Source of the DNA: Pantanalinema sp. GBBB05
Lineage (GTDB): Bacteria > Cyanobacteriota > Cyanobacteriia > Leptolyngbyales > Leptolyngbyaceae
Direction of reading: 5' to 3'
NCBI GenBank assembly: GCA_016743235.1
Contig: VRZD01000055.1
Location: 1 to 32,343, forward strand
Length of the DNA stretch: 32,343 nt
Shown: positions 8,276 to 17,530 of the stretch, piece after piece
Numbering within the stretch: position 1 is the first letter of the stretch
Layout: the number at the start of each line of letters is the position of its first letter
Translations under genes and position numbers: made by a program
The notes under the pieces: generated by a model
The model's database searches: none
What the model saw: the letters and a program-made list of their open reading frames with translations, nothing else
Told to the model about the DNA's origin: nothing

Positions 8276-11200
8276 ATGACTTCGACACGATCTTCAGCGG
8301 ATGATGTATTTGGTTCTGGAGCCGCTACAGAAACCAGAACACCAGCAGAAGTGCTGGTTGCTTCTCCCTCTGATTTACTGCTGCGGCATAGGCTTGGCAT
8401 TGTAGAAGATCTGTGGGAAACCGTTTTACGACAGGAGTGTGGGCAAGAACTAGTTGACTTGTTAAACCAACTCCGCGATCTCTGTTCTCCAGAAGGACAG
8501 GCGAATACCTTCCGGGAATCAGAAGTGTTGAAGTTGGTGGAGCGGCTAGATCTAAATGAAGCCATTCGGGCAGCCCGAGCGTTTGCTTTGTATTTTCAGT
8601 TGATCAACATTGTCGAGCAGCACTACGAACAACGCGATCAGCAGCAGCAATACCGCGCCTCCCGTGAAACAATTTCTACAACTAAAACACCGCCCCACAG
8701 TCCCACGAACGGTCAAACCGCGATCGGGAGTTTGGCGGAGGAAGCCACAACTTCTAGCAGCCGCCTAGAAGCCGATTTGTTAGAAAAAGCTCTGCAAGAA
8801 GCCGGGTCACGCAAAGAGTTAGGCACATTCCACTGGTTGTTTCCCAAGTTGCGCAGCCTGAATGTGCCGCCTCAACATGTGCAGGACTTAATTAATCGTC
8901 TGGATGTGCGGCTGGTCTTCACGGCACACCCAACCGAGATTGTGCGACACACAATTCGGGGCAAACAGCGGCGCATTGTCAAAATTTTGCGGCAACTGGA
9001 TCTTGCCGAAGAACAAAGTTCGACTCAGGATGCTCCCCTGTCTTGGGAAGCTAAACTATTACACCAACAACTAACGGAAGAAATTCGGCTGTGGTGGCGT
9101 ACCGACGAACTGCATCAGTTTAAACCAACTGTATTGGATGAGGTAGACTACGCACTGCACTACTTCCAGGAAGTTTTGTTTGAAGCGATTCCGCAGTTAT
9201 ATCAACGGCTGAAGCATGATCTGCAAGAGTCGTTTCCTCGGATGCAGTTGCCAAAGCATAACTTCTGCAAGTTTGGCTCCTGGGTTGGCTCCGATCGCGA
9301 TGGCAACCCATCAGTCACTCCGGCTGTCACCTGGAAAACGGCTTGTTATCAACGCAGTCTGGTGCTAGAGCGTTACATTCAATCCATTCGCAAGCTGATT
9401 GATTTACTCAGTCTGTCCTTGCACTGGAGTGATGTTTTACCCGATTTGTTGGAATCTTTGGAGCAAGATCAGCTTCAGATGCCAGAAGTCTACGATCGCT
9501 TGGCAATTCGCTACCGTCAAGAACCGTATCGCCTCAAATTGTCCTACATCCAGAAACGGTTGGAAAATACTCGCGAGCGCAATCATCGACTGTATGACAG
9601 CGACTACAGTAACTTAACCACGGCGCTCTCAGAAACCAATCCCGCGACAATTTATCGTTCTAGTCAAGAGTTTTTAGCCGAACTGCACCTGATTAAACTC
9701 AATTTGGCAGAAACCGGACTCACCTGCACCGATCTGGACGAGTTGATCTGTCAGGTGGAAATCTTTGGGTTTAATCTGGCACACCTGGATATTCGGCAGG
9801 AGAGCACCCGGCACTTGGATGCGTTAACAGAAGTTGTTAACTATCTACAGGTGCTGCATAAACCGTATAACGAACTCTCAGAACCCGAAAAAGTTTTGTG
9901 GTTAGCCACAGAACTCCAAACCCGTCGCCCATTGGTCTCCACAGAGTTACCGTTCTCGGAAAAAACCTGCGAGACGATCGAAACCTTCCGGATGTTACGG
10001 CGGTTACAGAAGGAATTCGGTCCCGACATTTGCCAGACCTACATCATCAGCATGAGTCATGATGTCAGTGACTTGCTGGAAGTGCTATTGCTAGCCAAAG
10101 AAGCCGGACTCTATGATCCCGCGACTGGCGCCAGCTGTGTTCAAGTCGTCCCATTGTTTGAAACGGTGGAAGATTTGCGGAAAGCCCCCGCGATCATGAC
10201 CGAACTGTTTGAACTGCCGCTTTATCGCACGATGCTAGCCGGGGGACATTGCCAGGAGGGTGAGTCGCTCTCACCATTGACCCCAAACCTGCAAGAGGTA
10301 ATGTTGGGTTACTCAGACAGCAACAAAGACTCTGGCTTCCTCAGTAGCAACTGGGAGATTCATAAAGCCCAACAAGCCCTACAACGCATTGCCGAAACCT
10401 ATGGCATTGATCTGCGGATCTTTCACGGGCGCGGTGGCTCAGTGGGTCGTGGGGGTGGTCCCGCTTACGAAGCGATTCTGGCGCAACCAGGACGCAGTGT
10501 GAATGGACGGATCAAAATTACGGAACAGGGCGAAGTGCTTGCCTCTAAATACTCCTTACCAGAGCTTGCCCTCTATAACCTGGAAACCGTGACTACAGCA
10601 GTCATTCAAGGCAGTTTGTTGCGAACGGGGTTCGATGATATCCAGCCATGGCACGAAATTATGGAAGAACTGGCGACCCGTGCCCGTAACCACTATCGAT
10701 CGCTGATTTACGAGCAACCCGATTTCCTCGACTTTTTCCTGCAAATCACGCCGATCGAAGAGATTAGTCAGCTTCAGATCAGTTCTCGTCCTGCCCGTCG
10801 CAGTGGCGGCAAGCGGGATTTGAGTGGACTGCGAGCGATTCCTTGGGTGTTTAGCTGGACACAAACTCGCTTCTTGCTGCCATCCTGGTATGGCGTGGGC
10901 ACCGCCCTACAAAGTTTTCTGGATGAACAGCCCGAAGAACATTTGAAGCTATTGCGCTATTTCTACTTCAAGTGGCCATTCTTCAAAGTAGTGCTGTCGA
11001 AAGTGGAGATGACCTTATCGAAAGTCGATCTGCAAATCGCCCAGCATTATGTCCAGGAACTCAGCCGTCCGTCCGATCGCGAGCGGTTTGAACCGATCTT
11101 TGAGCAGATCGCCAGCGAATTCTACCGGACGCGGGATATCGTCTTGAAAATTAACGGACACCATCGCTTACTGGATGACAACCCAGATTTGCAACGGTCT

Positions 11201-11392
11201 GTGCATTTGCGCAATGGCACGATCGTCCCCCTTGGTTTACTCCAAGTCTCCTTAATCAAACGGCTGCGACAGTACAAGGATCAGGTCGAGACGACCGGAT
11301 TAGTGCGATCGCGCTATAGCAAAGGTGAACTCCTCCGGGGTGCATTATTGACCATTAACGGGATTGCTGCCGGAATGCGGAATACGGGTTGA
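8276..11392 (+). CDS. ppc: Phosphoenolpyruvate carboxylase
   Basis: The enzyme converts PEP and bicarbonate to oxaloacetate. In cyanobacteria this is the main anaplerotic carbon-fixing reaction. With the ATG at 8276 the protein has 1038 residues. The catalytic His is His218 in TAHPTE. GSWVGSDRDGNPSVT, GYSDSNKDSG, the glycine loop FHGRGGSVGRGGGP and the family C-terminus MRNTG are all present. An in-frame TTG at 8258 could add six residues, but ATG is preferred. The N-terminus lacks an obvious plant-type phosphorylation site and includes an extra polar stretch (about residues 125-165) typical of long cyanobacterial forms. A GC-rich hairpin follows the gene. Confidence 0.97.
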   Translation: MTSTRSSADDVFGSGAATETRTPAEVLVASPSDLLLRHRLGIVEDLWETVLRQECGQELVDLLNQLRDLCSPEGQANTFRESEVLKLVERLDLNEAIRAARAFALYFQLINIVEQHYEQRDQQQQYRASRETISTTKTPPHSPTNGQTAIGSLAEEATTSSSRLEADLLEKALQEAGSRKELGTFHWLFPKLRSLNVPPQHVQDLINRLDVRLVFTAHPTEIVRHTIRGKQRRIVKILRQLDLAEEQSSTQDAPLSWEAKLLHQQLTEEIRLWWRTDELHQFKPTVLDEVDYALHYFQEVLFEAIPQLYQRLKHDLQESFPRMQLPKHNFCKFGSWVGSDRDGNPSVTPAVTWKTACYQRSLVLERYIQSIRKLIDLLSLSLHWSDVLPDLLESLEQDQLQMPEVYDRLAIRYRQEPYRLKLSYIQKRLENTRERNHRLYDSDYSNLTTALSETNPATIYRSSQEFLAELHLIKLNLAETGLTCTDLDELICQVEIFGFNLAHLDIRQESTRHLDALTEVVNYLQVLHKPYNELSEPEKVLWLATELQTRRPLVSTELPFSEKTCETIETFRMLRRLQKEFGPDICQTYIISMSHDVSDLLEVLLLAKEAGLYDPATGASCVQVVPLFETVEDLRKAPAIMTELFELPLYRTMLAGGHCQEGESLSPLTPNLQEVMLGYSDSNKDSGFLSSNWEIHKAQQALQRIAETYGIDLRIFHGRGGSVGRGGGPAYEAILAQPGRSVNGRIKITEQGEVLASKYSLPELALYNLETVTTAVIQGSLLRTGFDDIQPWHEIMEELATRARNHYRSLIYEQPDFLDFFLQITPIEEISQLQISSRPARRSGGKRDLSGLRAIPWVFSWTQTRFLLPSWYGVGTALQSFLDEQPEEHLKLLRYFYFKWPFFKVVLSKVEMTLSKVDLQIAQHYVQELSRPSDRERFEPIFEQIASEFYRTRDIVLKINGHHRLLDDNPDLQRSVHLRNGTIVPLGLLQVSLIKRLRQYKDQVETTGLVRSRYSKGELLRGALLTINGIAAGMRNTG

Positions 11393-11441
11393 GCCAAATC
11401 GCAACTCCGTCCATTCCTGACCCGCCCAAGTGGTTAATTGT

Positions 11442-11480
11442 GGCTAGGGGCGGTTCCTGAGCCGCCCTTAAACCCTAGCC
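11442..11480. terminator. Bidirectional hairpin between convergent ppc and GNAT genes
   Basis: An inner stem GGGCGG/CCGCCC (11448-11453 with 11462-11467) is extended by an outer arm GGCTAGG/CCTAGCC (11442-11448 with 11474-11480). It lies 50 bp past the ppc stop and just before the stop of the minus-strand gene. There is no long T run, so it may work as a weak or bidirectional terminator. Confidence 0.5.
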
Positions 11481-11486
11481 TCGCCA

Positions 11487-12461
11487 TTACAGCTCTTTGC
11501 AATACGCAAAGTTACTCCATTGTTGCCGGAAGCCTTCGGACTCATAGAGCTTTAAGGCTCCTGAGGGGTTTTCAGCATCCACACCCAACAGGGCAGTGTC
11601 CATCCCTTTAGCCTTAAGTTGATGCATTCCCGTCAACAACATGGCTCGACCTAACCCCAGGCGACGAAAGCCCCGCCGAGTGCCCAAGTCACCGATCCAG
11701 CCGTCCAGCCGTCCTGTCCAGCGATTGTCTTCCTGATCAATCAGACTGAAGCAAAAGGCGGCAAATGTGCCATCGGGCGCGATCGCAACTTGATCCAGCT
11801 CAGGATCATAGGTGGGGTGAGTTAACCAGCGCTGTCGCCGCTCGACTGTCATAGGATGATGGTTCCAGTGATCGATGAATGTCTGGTTAAACATCTCGAC
11901 CCAGACAGGTACCTCCTCCGGCAGCAACGATCGCACCGTAAATCCCGTCGGAAATTGTGGTGCAGGAATCGGGTCTACCAACGATCGGGTCATGCGGTAA
12001 AAGCAACGGACAACTGAAAATCCATGCTGTTCTAGCCAAGTGATCTGTTCTGTCTGAATGTCCCGTGCACCAGTCCGCAGGTAAAGAGGGACAGGGAGCG
12101 ATCGACTCAGATCCCGCAACGTCGATTCTGCCCAGGCAAGGATCTGGTCTTCCACACCTTGATACCGTGCCTCTGGATGGACTTTGATATTGAAAAAGCC
12201 CTCTTGGGCAGTGGTCGTCGCTGGCAAAACCCGAAGTCGAGAGTAGCCAATTAACTGACCTTCGGCATTGGTCCATAACCGTAGTTCATCCACTGGATCA
12301 GGATCGGGATTGTCCAGATCATTCTGCAACTCTGCAATAGTCACCACATGATCCAGTTGATCGATCACATTACAGGTATTGATCAACTCGACGATTGCGG
12401 GCAAATCGATCTCACCTCTATAGGCGCGAGCCGTAAATGGAGGAAGCAATAGTGCGGTCAT
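11487..12461 (-). CDS. GNAT family N-acetyltransferase with two tandem GNAT domains
   Basis: This 324-residue protein has two GNAT-like halves. The N-terminal half (about 1-150) has a degenerate fold. The C-terminal half (about 165-324) has the acetyl-CoA-binding loop R-R-x-G-L-G-R-A following IGDLGTRRGF, and the family ending NPSGALKLYESEGF. The tandem layout resembles MshD-like acetyltransferases, but mycothiol is not expected in cyanobacteria, so the substrate is unknown. The ATG at 12461 is chosen over a TTG at 12479. It is transcribed divergently from the methyltransferase gene. Confidence 0.8.
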   Translation of the reverse strand: MTALLLPPFTARAYRGEIDLPAIVELINTCNVIDQLDHVVTIAELQNDLDNPDPDPVDELRLWTNAEGQLIGYSRLRVLPATTTAQEGFFNIKVHPEARYQGVEDQILAWAESTLRDLSRSLPVPLYLRTGARDIQTEQITWLEQHGFSVVRCFYRMTRSLVDPIPAPQFPTGFTVRSLLPEEVPVWVEMFNQTFIDHWNHHPMTVERRQRWLTHPTYDPELDQVAIAPDGTFAAFCFSLIDQEDNRWTGRLDGWIGDLGTRRGFRRLGLGRAMLLTGMHQLKAKGMDTALLGVDAENPSGALKLYESEGFRQQWSNFAYCKEL

Positions 12462-12546
12462 TCTGCACCTCAACAACAATGGGTGGTGCCGAGGTCTACA
12501 CTAGACGCGGAAGCAATTTCGCAAAATCATACTACAAATCCATCTT

Positions 12547-12566
12547 TTGTAATACAAAAATTACAA
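12547..12566. promoter_or_regulatory. Inverted repeat, candidate operator upstream of the methyltransferase gene
   Basis: The arms TTGTAAT and ATTACAA are perfectly complementary around a 6-bp A-rich centre. The site is AT-rich and lies 35 bp upstream of the start at 12601, inside a divergent promoter region. It resembles an NtcA site (GTA-TAC dyad), but the spacing is 10 rather than 8, so that assignment is weak. Confidence 0.35.
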
Positions 12567-12600
12567 CTTTGTCTGAAACCGCTAGCTGACAACCATACTG

Positions 12601-13359
12601 ATGAATCACCTTTCTATTCGCTGGCTGCGAGCGATCGCCACTTTCCTACTCTGCATCGGGCTTTGCCTGCACAGCCCATTACCAACTCTAGCTCTTACCG
12701 AATCTCCGGTTTATCAAACTCGACCTGCTAGCCGTGATGGCATTGGCAAGGTTTATCTGGGGCGAGAGATTGCTCAAGTCATGGGACATCTGGGCGCGGG
12801 ATGGTTAGAACGTCCCAGTCGCGAAGTCGAAGAACAGCCGCAGGTATTGATCGATCGCTTAAACCTGAACCCTACCGATGTCGTTGCAGACATTGGTGCC
12901 GGAACGGGATACTTTAGTTTTCGGATTGCGCCCTTAGTGCCACAAGGCAAAGTGCTAGCGGTCGATATTCAACCAGAAATGTTGGAGATTTTAGACGCCC
13001 TCAAGCAAGAAAATCAGATCACAAATGTCGAGCCAATTCTCGGTCGTGAAACCGATCCCCATCTGCCCCCCAATAGTGTTGATTTAGCCCTATTCGTTGA
13101 TGCCTATCATGAGTTTACCTATCCTCAGGAAATGATGCAGGCGATCGTCCAAGCGCTTAAACCGAGTGGACGAGTCATATTAGTCGAATATCGGGGCGAG
13201 AATCCTTTTGTGCCCATCAAAAAGCTACACAAAATGACCCAAAAACAAGTCAAAAAAGAACTAGCAACTGTAGGCTTAACCTGGCAAGAAACTCAGGGAT
13301 TTCTACCCCAACAGCATGTGATGATTTTTGGTAAAGATGATCAGTCAGCCAGATCGTAA
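12601..13359 (+). CDS. Class I SAM-dependent methyltransferase with N-terminal signal-like segment
   Basis: This 252-residue protein has a class I methyltransferase core. Motif I is DIGAGTGYF (residues 97-105), and the acidic residue binding the ribose is Asp122 in LAVDIQPEML. The N-terminus is Arg-rich, then hydrophobic (about residues 10-31), and ends in an A-x-A-like site near PTLALTES. This matches a Sec signal peptide or a membrane anchor. That is odd because SAM is cytosolic, so the segment may be an uncleaved anchor with the enzyme facing the cytoplasm. The substrate is unknown. It is divergent from the GNAT gene, and an inverted repeat lies upstream. Confidence 0.78.
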   Translation: MNHLSIRWLRAIATFLLCIGLCLHSPLPTLALTESPVYQTRPASRDGIGKVYLGREIAQVMGHLGAGWLERPSREVEEQPQVLIDRLNLNPTDVVADIGAGTGYFSFRIAPLVPQGKVLAVDIQPEMLEILDALKQENQITNVEPILGRETDPHLPPNSVDLALFVDAYHEFTYPQEMMQAIVQALKPSGRVILVEYRGENPFVPIKKLHKMTQKQVKKELATVGLTWQETQGFLPQQHVMIFGKDDQSARS

Positions 13360-13413
13360 TCAACACTCGATTGCATCAGAACCACAAGCAAGTGAATGCT
13401 ATTAATTCCAATT

Positions 13414-14616
13414 TTACAGATCGGTTTCTGGAATTAGATTCGTTTGTTTAAACGGTAAGTCGTCATTAATAGCATCAATCTCCTGTTGTTCCAAATCATT
13501 AATTTGATCACTATAGGAACGAAAGATTTGCGTTAAGCGAGGATGATAAAACCGATGCACGGAGTAATTCGGAGTCGCTGGAAATCCCCGGCGTTTCTTA
13601 TGTCGTCCTCCTGCCCCGGGATCAAAGACTGTAATGCCTTGATTGATCGCCCATTCGATCGGAGTGTAATAGCAAGCATCAAAATGGAGGCAATCAATTT
13701 CCTGGGTAGCCCCCCAATAACGTCCGTATAATTGGCTGCCTTTGGTTAAGCAAAACGACATACCGACCGGATGACGATCGTCAGTTTCACTATAAGCCGC
13801 TACAAACAAAACTCGGTGAGCATAGTTGGGATAAAGTTGCTCGAAAAACTTACGGGTGAGATACTTACTACCCCACCAACCAAACTTGTCACAGGTATCA
13901 CTGTAGAAATCATACATTTGGGAGAATAGCGGCTTAGGAATCTCTTCTCCGGTTAAGGTTCGTAGCGTCAACCCGGCTGTATTCACCGCCTTACGTTCCC
14001 GTTTAATGTTGCGTCGTTGGTTGGCATTAAACGCTCCCAAGTAATCATCAAACGTTTGATAGCCCTGGTTTTGCCAAATGTAGCTGTGGTGTAACCAGGA
14101 CGAAAACCCATGCCGTTCGATTACAGGTCGCCAATCCGGATCCACATAAAGAAAGTTGCAGGTCGTGATATGGTGACGAGCGCAGAAATAATCAATCTCT
14201 GCCACCATGCGTTCTGTCAGCTCATCCTCATCCTCATCGGGAGCAATCAAAAAGCGATAGCCTTCTGCTGGCGTAAAGGGCGACATCCCCAACAATTTTG
14301 GGTAGTACCGCACCCCTAACCGATGGGCAACATCTTCATTACTCCAAAAATGACTGAAGACAAATTCGCCAGAACTATGTTCTTTCATGTATAGAGGTGC
14401 AGCTCCGACTAACTGCCGATCGCGCCAGATCACCAAATGTTTTGGCGACCAGCCTGATCGGGTGGTGCTGTTAGACGTCTCCATATTGTGCAACCATTCC
14501 CATTCCAGGAATGGTGTTTTTAGCGGTAGGGCTAGAGCATCCCATGCAGTTTGGGGAATATCGGCAATGCGATCGCACCAGCTTGCAGAATAACGAGGCT
14601 TAACTTGTTCCACCAT
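13414..14616 (-). CDS. FemAB-like / PF04339-type GNAT superfamily protein
   Basis: This 400-residue protein resembles the bacterial family annotated as peptidogalycan biosynthesis/recognition protein (PF04339, FemAB-like GNAT fold). Visible marks include TPFLEWEWLHNME near the start, the NANQRRNIKRERK segment, WGSKYLTRKFFE and FDPGAGGRHKKRRGF close to the C-terminus. These proteins are thought to transfer aminoacyl or acyl groups, but the substrate has not been shown. The protein is soluble, with no signal peptide. The neighbouring gene converges from the other strand, 54 bp away. Confidence 0.8.
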   Translation of the reverse strand: MVEQVKPRYSASWCDRIADIPQTAWDALALPLKTPFLEWEWLHNMETSNSTTRSGWSPKHLVIWRDRQLVGAAPLYMKEHSSGEFVFSHFWSNEDVAHRLGVRYYPKLLGMSPFTPAEGYRFLIAPDEDEDELTERMVAEIDYFCARHHITTCNFLYVDPDWRPVIERHGFSSWLHHSYIWQNQGYQTFDDYLGAFNANQRRNIKRERKAVNTAGLTLRTLTGEEIPKPLFSQMYDFYSDTCDKFGWWGSKYLTRKFFEQLYPNYAHRVLFVAAYSETDDRHPVGMSFCLTKGSQLYGRYWGATQEIDCLHFDACYYTPIEWAINQGITVFDPGAGGRHKKRRGFPATPNYSVHRFYHPRLTQIFRSYSDQINDLEQQEIDAINDDLPFKQTNLIPETDL

Positions 14617-14650
14617 AGGTTGAGGTTCAGAGCTTCATACAGCGTAATAC

Positions 14651-14686
14651 ATGGGATGGGAGAGTGGGGGAGATGAGAGAGGTGAG
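14651..14686. repeat. Purine-rich intergenic repeat
   Basis: This is a G/A tract with GGGGGAGATGAGAGAGGTGAGG-type units in the short spacer between two minus-strand genes. It resembles the tract inside the fusion gene at 3195-3236. Such purine repeats are common in some cyanobacterial genomes. The function is unknown. Confidence 0.5.
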
Positions 14687-14700
14687 GACAATAAGGGGCG

Positions 14701-15435
14701 CTAAAATTCGCGGCGGAAGCGGTAGTGGAGGAAGACTTCGTGATCAATCTGGTTAACGCTGAGCAGGTCTAGGCGGGGGGCGATCGCTTGCAGAAATCCT
14801 TGTCCGGCGACAAGAGTTGGGGCAGCAGTGCCGCCGAGGAGTAAGGGACAAAGGGTGATCTGAAATTCATCGAGCAGTTGAGCAGCGAGCAGCGAAGCGA
14901 CTAAAGTACCGCCACCTAAAACGGCTACGTGTTTCCAGCCTAAGGTAGACAAATAATGAAAAGCGCTGTTCCAATCAAATTCAGTGGTTGCAGATTCGGG
15001 TGGCTCTAAAATGCAAATTTGCTCAAACTGGTTGGAGTTCTGCCAATGTACAGATCCCTCAGAGGATGTGAATAACCACCGAGGTACAGCTTGCCGGAAA
15101 AAGGGGAGATCCGGGTCGAGTGTTGCCGATCGCGAACACACGATATGCACTGGTTGAGATGGTTTTCCAGCTCGTTCTCGTTGTTCTAGCAAGGCTGGAT
15201 TAGTGATTCGGAGGGTTGTGCCGTAAGCCCGGAGGGTTGCTGCGCCAAACATGACTCCATCAGCGTGGGCAATTTGTTGCTCTAGATGGGCTGTATCAGT
15301 GGCAGAGCTAAAGCGGGCAGCGGTATGCCGAAAATCAGCAATTTTGCCATCCACACTGATGGCGAGAACGACGGTTGTGGTGGGGCGATCGCCGAAGCCA
15401 TCCCCAAGCGGAGTAATCCTTGTAATAATTGTCAT
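14701..15435 (-). CDS. RibD C-terminal domain / dihydrofolate-reductase-fold protein
   Basis: This 244-residue protein has the DHFR-like fold of the RibD reductase domain. VVLAISVDGKIAD near the N-terminus, GVMFGAATLRAYGTTLR, the VLGGGTLVASLL nucleotide-binding loop and ITLCPLLLGGTAAPTL match the family. The expected reaction is NAD(P)H-dependent reduction of a ribosylamino-pyrimidine in riboflavin synthesis. Many stand-alone copies have other pterin or flavin roles, and no deaminase domain is attached here. The ATG at 15435 gives a family-length product. Confidence 0.85.
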   Translation of the reverse strand: MTIITRITPLGDGFGDRPTTTVVLAISVDGKIADFRHTAARFSSATDTAHLEQQIAHADGVMFGAATLRAYGTTLRITNPALLEQRERAGKPSQPVHIVCSRSATLDPDLPFFRQAVPRWLFTSSEGSVHWQNSNQFEQICILEPPESATTEFDWNSAFHYLSTLGWKHVAVLGGGTLVASLLAAQLLDEFQITLCPLLLGGTAAPTLVAGQGFLQAIAPRLDLLSVNQIDHEVFLHYRFRREF

Positions 15436-15619
15436 TAGATTTAGCTCAGAACAATCTGACCTGATTCAACGGGAACGACGGTAATCGGCAACTGCCGAGT
15501 TGATGAATTTACTAACAGCGGTCAACCATTGGAACTGAGTGAGATTCACCGGAACTGCTCATTCCTCGTTTAGATTAACGCTGCAAATCGCTCTAAGAAT
15601 TGCCTGCGAGACATTGTCT

Positions 15620-17527
15620 ATGCCGAAATTGGGTCAATATTCCTTTCGTCGCATCCTGCTCTCAAAAATTTTGTTGCTCAGCATTCCAGTCTTACTGCTA
15701 GGAGAGTACGTCACTTACCGCAAAGCTCGTGAAGGGTTCTTACAAACAGCGCAGCAAAATTTGACCGAGAGTGCCGAGCGCAAAGGAGAAAACATTCGCG
15801 ATCGCATTGAAGACCTGCGATCGACGGTGACGACCGCTAGTGCAGCCTTTTCGGTCCAACTGGCTCAACCTCAGGTCGCATCAAGCTTGGTGCAGCAAAT
15901 GCAATCCTGGTTAGGTCAAGATGTGCAATGTATCCAACTGGTTGACCTGCAAACTCAGAGACTGGTAGGGAGTACATGCGGCAACCAAGCGATTCATCCC
16001 AACTGGCAAGACCGTCCACTCTCCCCAACACCGACTGGGCAAGATCTGCGATCGCAGGTGCAGCTAACACCAACGAATTCAGCTCGTTTAGCCACACAAA
16101 CCCCACGCCAACGCCAGTTAAATCTTGTCCTCAGTGCTCCAGTTGGCAACAATCAAGCACGCTATCTCTTGAGTGTGCAAGCTTCTCTACATCGGCAATC
16201 ATCCAGTCAGCCTGGTTCATTGACTGGGTACACGATAGTCGCCGATCAAACTGGCAGGATCCTAGCCCATCCTAATGCAGCTCTGATTGGACAGAATATT
16301 CGCCAGACGCTGATGCCCCTGATCTGGCAAGGCGTATTTGATCCGAACGCTCAACCACATCAGAATCAATCACTGACCTGGTTCCAGGCTGAGGGCAAAG
16401 ATTGGCTAGTCAGTTCTAGCCCGATCACAATTCCCATTGGCGCCAATCAAACCCAGCAATGGACTGTGTTAGCCGTCGCTCCTGCCGATAATGCTCTATA
16501 TGGGCTGGAAGGCATTCAGCAGGTCTTGATGATTCTCACGATCGGGCTGGTCGCTGCGTTATTATTCGCCACCTACTATATGGCACGAGAGTTAGCCCGA
16601 CCGATCGAGCAGCTTAGTCGCTATGCGTTACAGATTCATAGCCGTTCCGATCCAGAACGATCGCCGCAAAATTTTCGGATTCAAGAGCTGAACCATTTAG
16701 CCGCCGCTCTGGATAGTATGGTCACACGGTTAGAAGAACGGGCAGAAGAACTGGAGGCAGCTTGGCAAGAAGCGCAGATCGCTAGTGAACTGAAAAGCGA
16801 CTTTTTAGCCACCACCTCTCACGAATTGCGGACTCCCTTAAATGCCATCATTGGCTGTGTGCGACTGGTGCGTGACAACTGCTGTGATACCCGTGAAGAA
16901 GAATTGGAGTTCTTGCAACAAGCAGACGACGCCGCCATTCATCTCTTGAAAATTATTAATGACCTGTTGGATATTGCCAAAATTGAAGCAGGCAAAGTCG
17001 AACTCAATTTGCAACCTGTACACATTCAGGATCTTTGTCACCAGTGTCTACGTATGATTCAGCCTGGCGCTGAGAAAAAACGGTTAACTCTTGCTCTAGA
17101 TGTTGATGAACAGATGGGTGAGATTCCATTGGATGAACGACGGGTTCGGCAAATGGTGATTAATCTGTTGTCGAATGCAGTGAAATTCACGCCCGAGGGA
17201 GGGCATGTCGAACTCAGTGGTCAAATTCGTTATGGGCAGCAACTCGTCCAGGACAATCGTCCGGATCACAGCCCAATTAACCCCACTACAGCCTATCTAT
17301 GCCTGGAAGTGAAGGATTCTGGCATTGGCATCCCCAAAGAACGTTGGAACTTACTGTTTCGTCCGTTCTCTCAAGTCGATTCTTCTTTGACTCGCAAACA
17401 TGAAGGGACAGGACTGGGGTTAGCCCTAACCAAACGGCTGGTGGAATTACACGGCGGGACCCTATCGTTTCAATCGACTCCTGGGGCAGGTAGCATTTTC
17501 CGCATCTGGTTACCCTACGATCGCTAA
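15620..17527 (+). CDS. Membrane sensor histidine kinase with extracytoplasmic domain and HAMP
   Basis: This 635-residue protein starts at ATG 15620. An in-frame GTG at 15539 would place 27 extra residues before the first helix. Layout: transmembrane helix 1 (about 12-33), an extracytoplasmic sensor region of about 265 residues (Cache-like by size and position), transmembrane helix 2 (about 303-323), HAMP with a coiled coil, HisKA with phospho-acceptor His401 in TSHELRTPLN, and an HATPase with NLLSNAVKF, DSGIGIP and GTGLGLA boxes. There is no attached receiver, so the partner must be a separate regulator. The ligand is unknown. It converges on RNase III with a 3-bp gap. Confidence 0.9.
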   Translation: MPKLGQYSFRRILLSKILLLSIPVLLLGEYVTYRKAREGFLQTAQQNLTESAERKGENIRDRIEDLRSTVTTASAAFSVQLAQPQVASSLVQQMQSWLGQDVQCIQLVDLQTQRLVGSTCGNQAIHPNWQDRPLSPTPTGQDLRSQVQLTPTNSARLATQTPRQRQLNLVLSAPVGNNQARYLLSVQASLHRQSSSQPGSLTGYTIVADQTGRILAHPNAALIGQNIRQTLMPLIWQGVFDPNAQPHQNQSLTWFQAEGKDWLVSSSPITIPIGANQTQQWTVLAVAPADNALYGLEGIQQVLMILTIGLVAALLFATYYMARELARPIEQLSRYALQIHSRSDPERSPQNFRIQELNHLAAALDSMVTRLEERAEELEAAWQEAQIASELKSDFLATTSHELRTPLNAIIGCVRLVRDNCCDTREEELEFLQQADDAAIHLLKIINDLLDIAKIEAGKVELNLQPVHIQDLCHQCLRMIQPGAEKKRLTLALDVDEQMGEIPLDERRVRQMVINLLSNAVKFTPEGGHVELSGQIRYGQQLVQDNRPDHSPINPTTAYLCLEVKDSGIGIPKERWNLLFRPFSQVDSSLTRKHEGTGLGLALTKRLVELHGGTLSFQSTPGAGSIFRIWLPYDR

Positions 17528-17530
17528 CGA

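Noticed and set aside
12549..12564. NtcA-type site GTA-TAC upstream of the methyltransferase
   Set aside because: The spacing between the half sites is 10 rather than the usual 8, and no -10 lies at the right distance. It is kept only as a generic inverted repeat.
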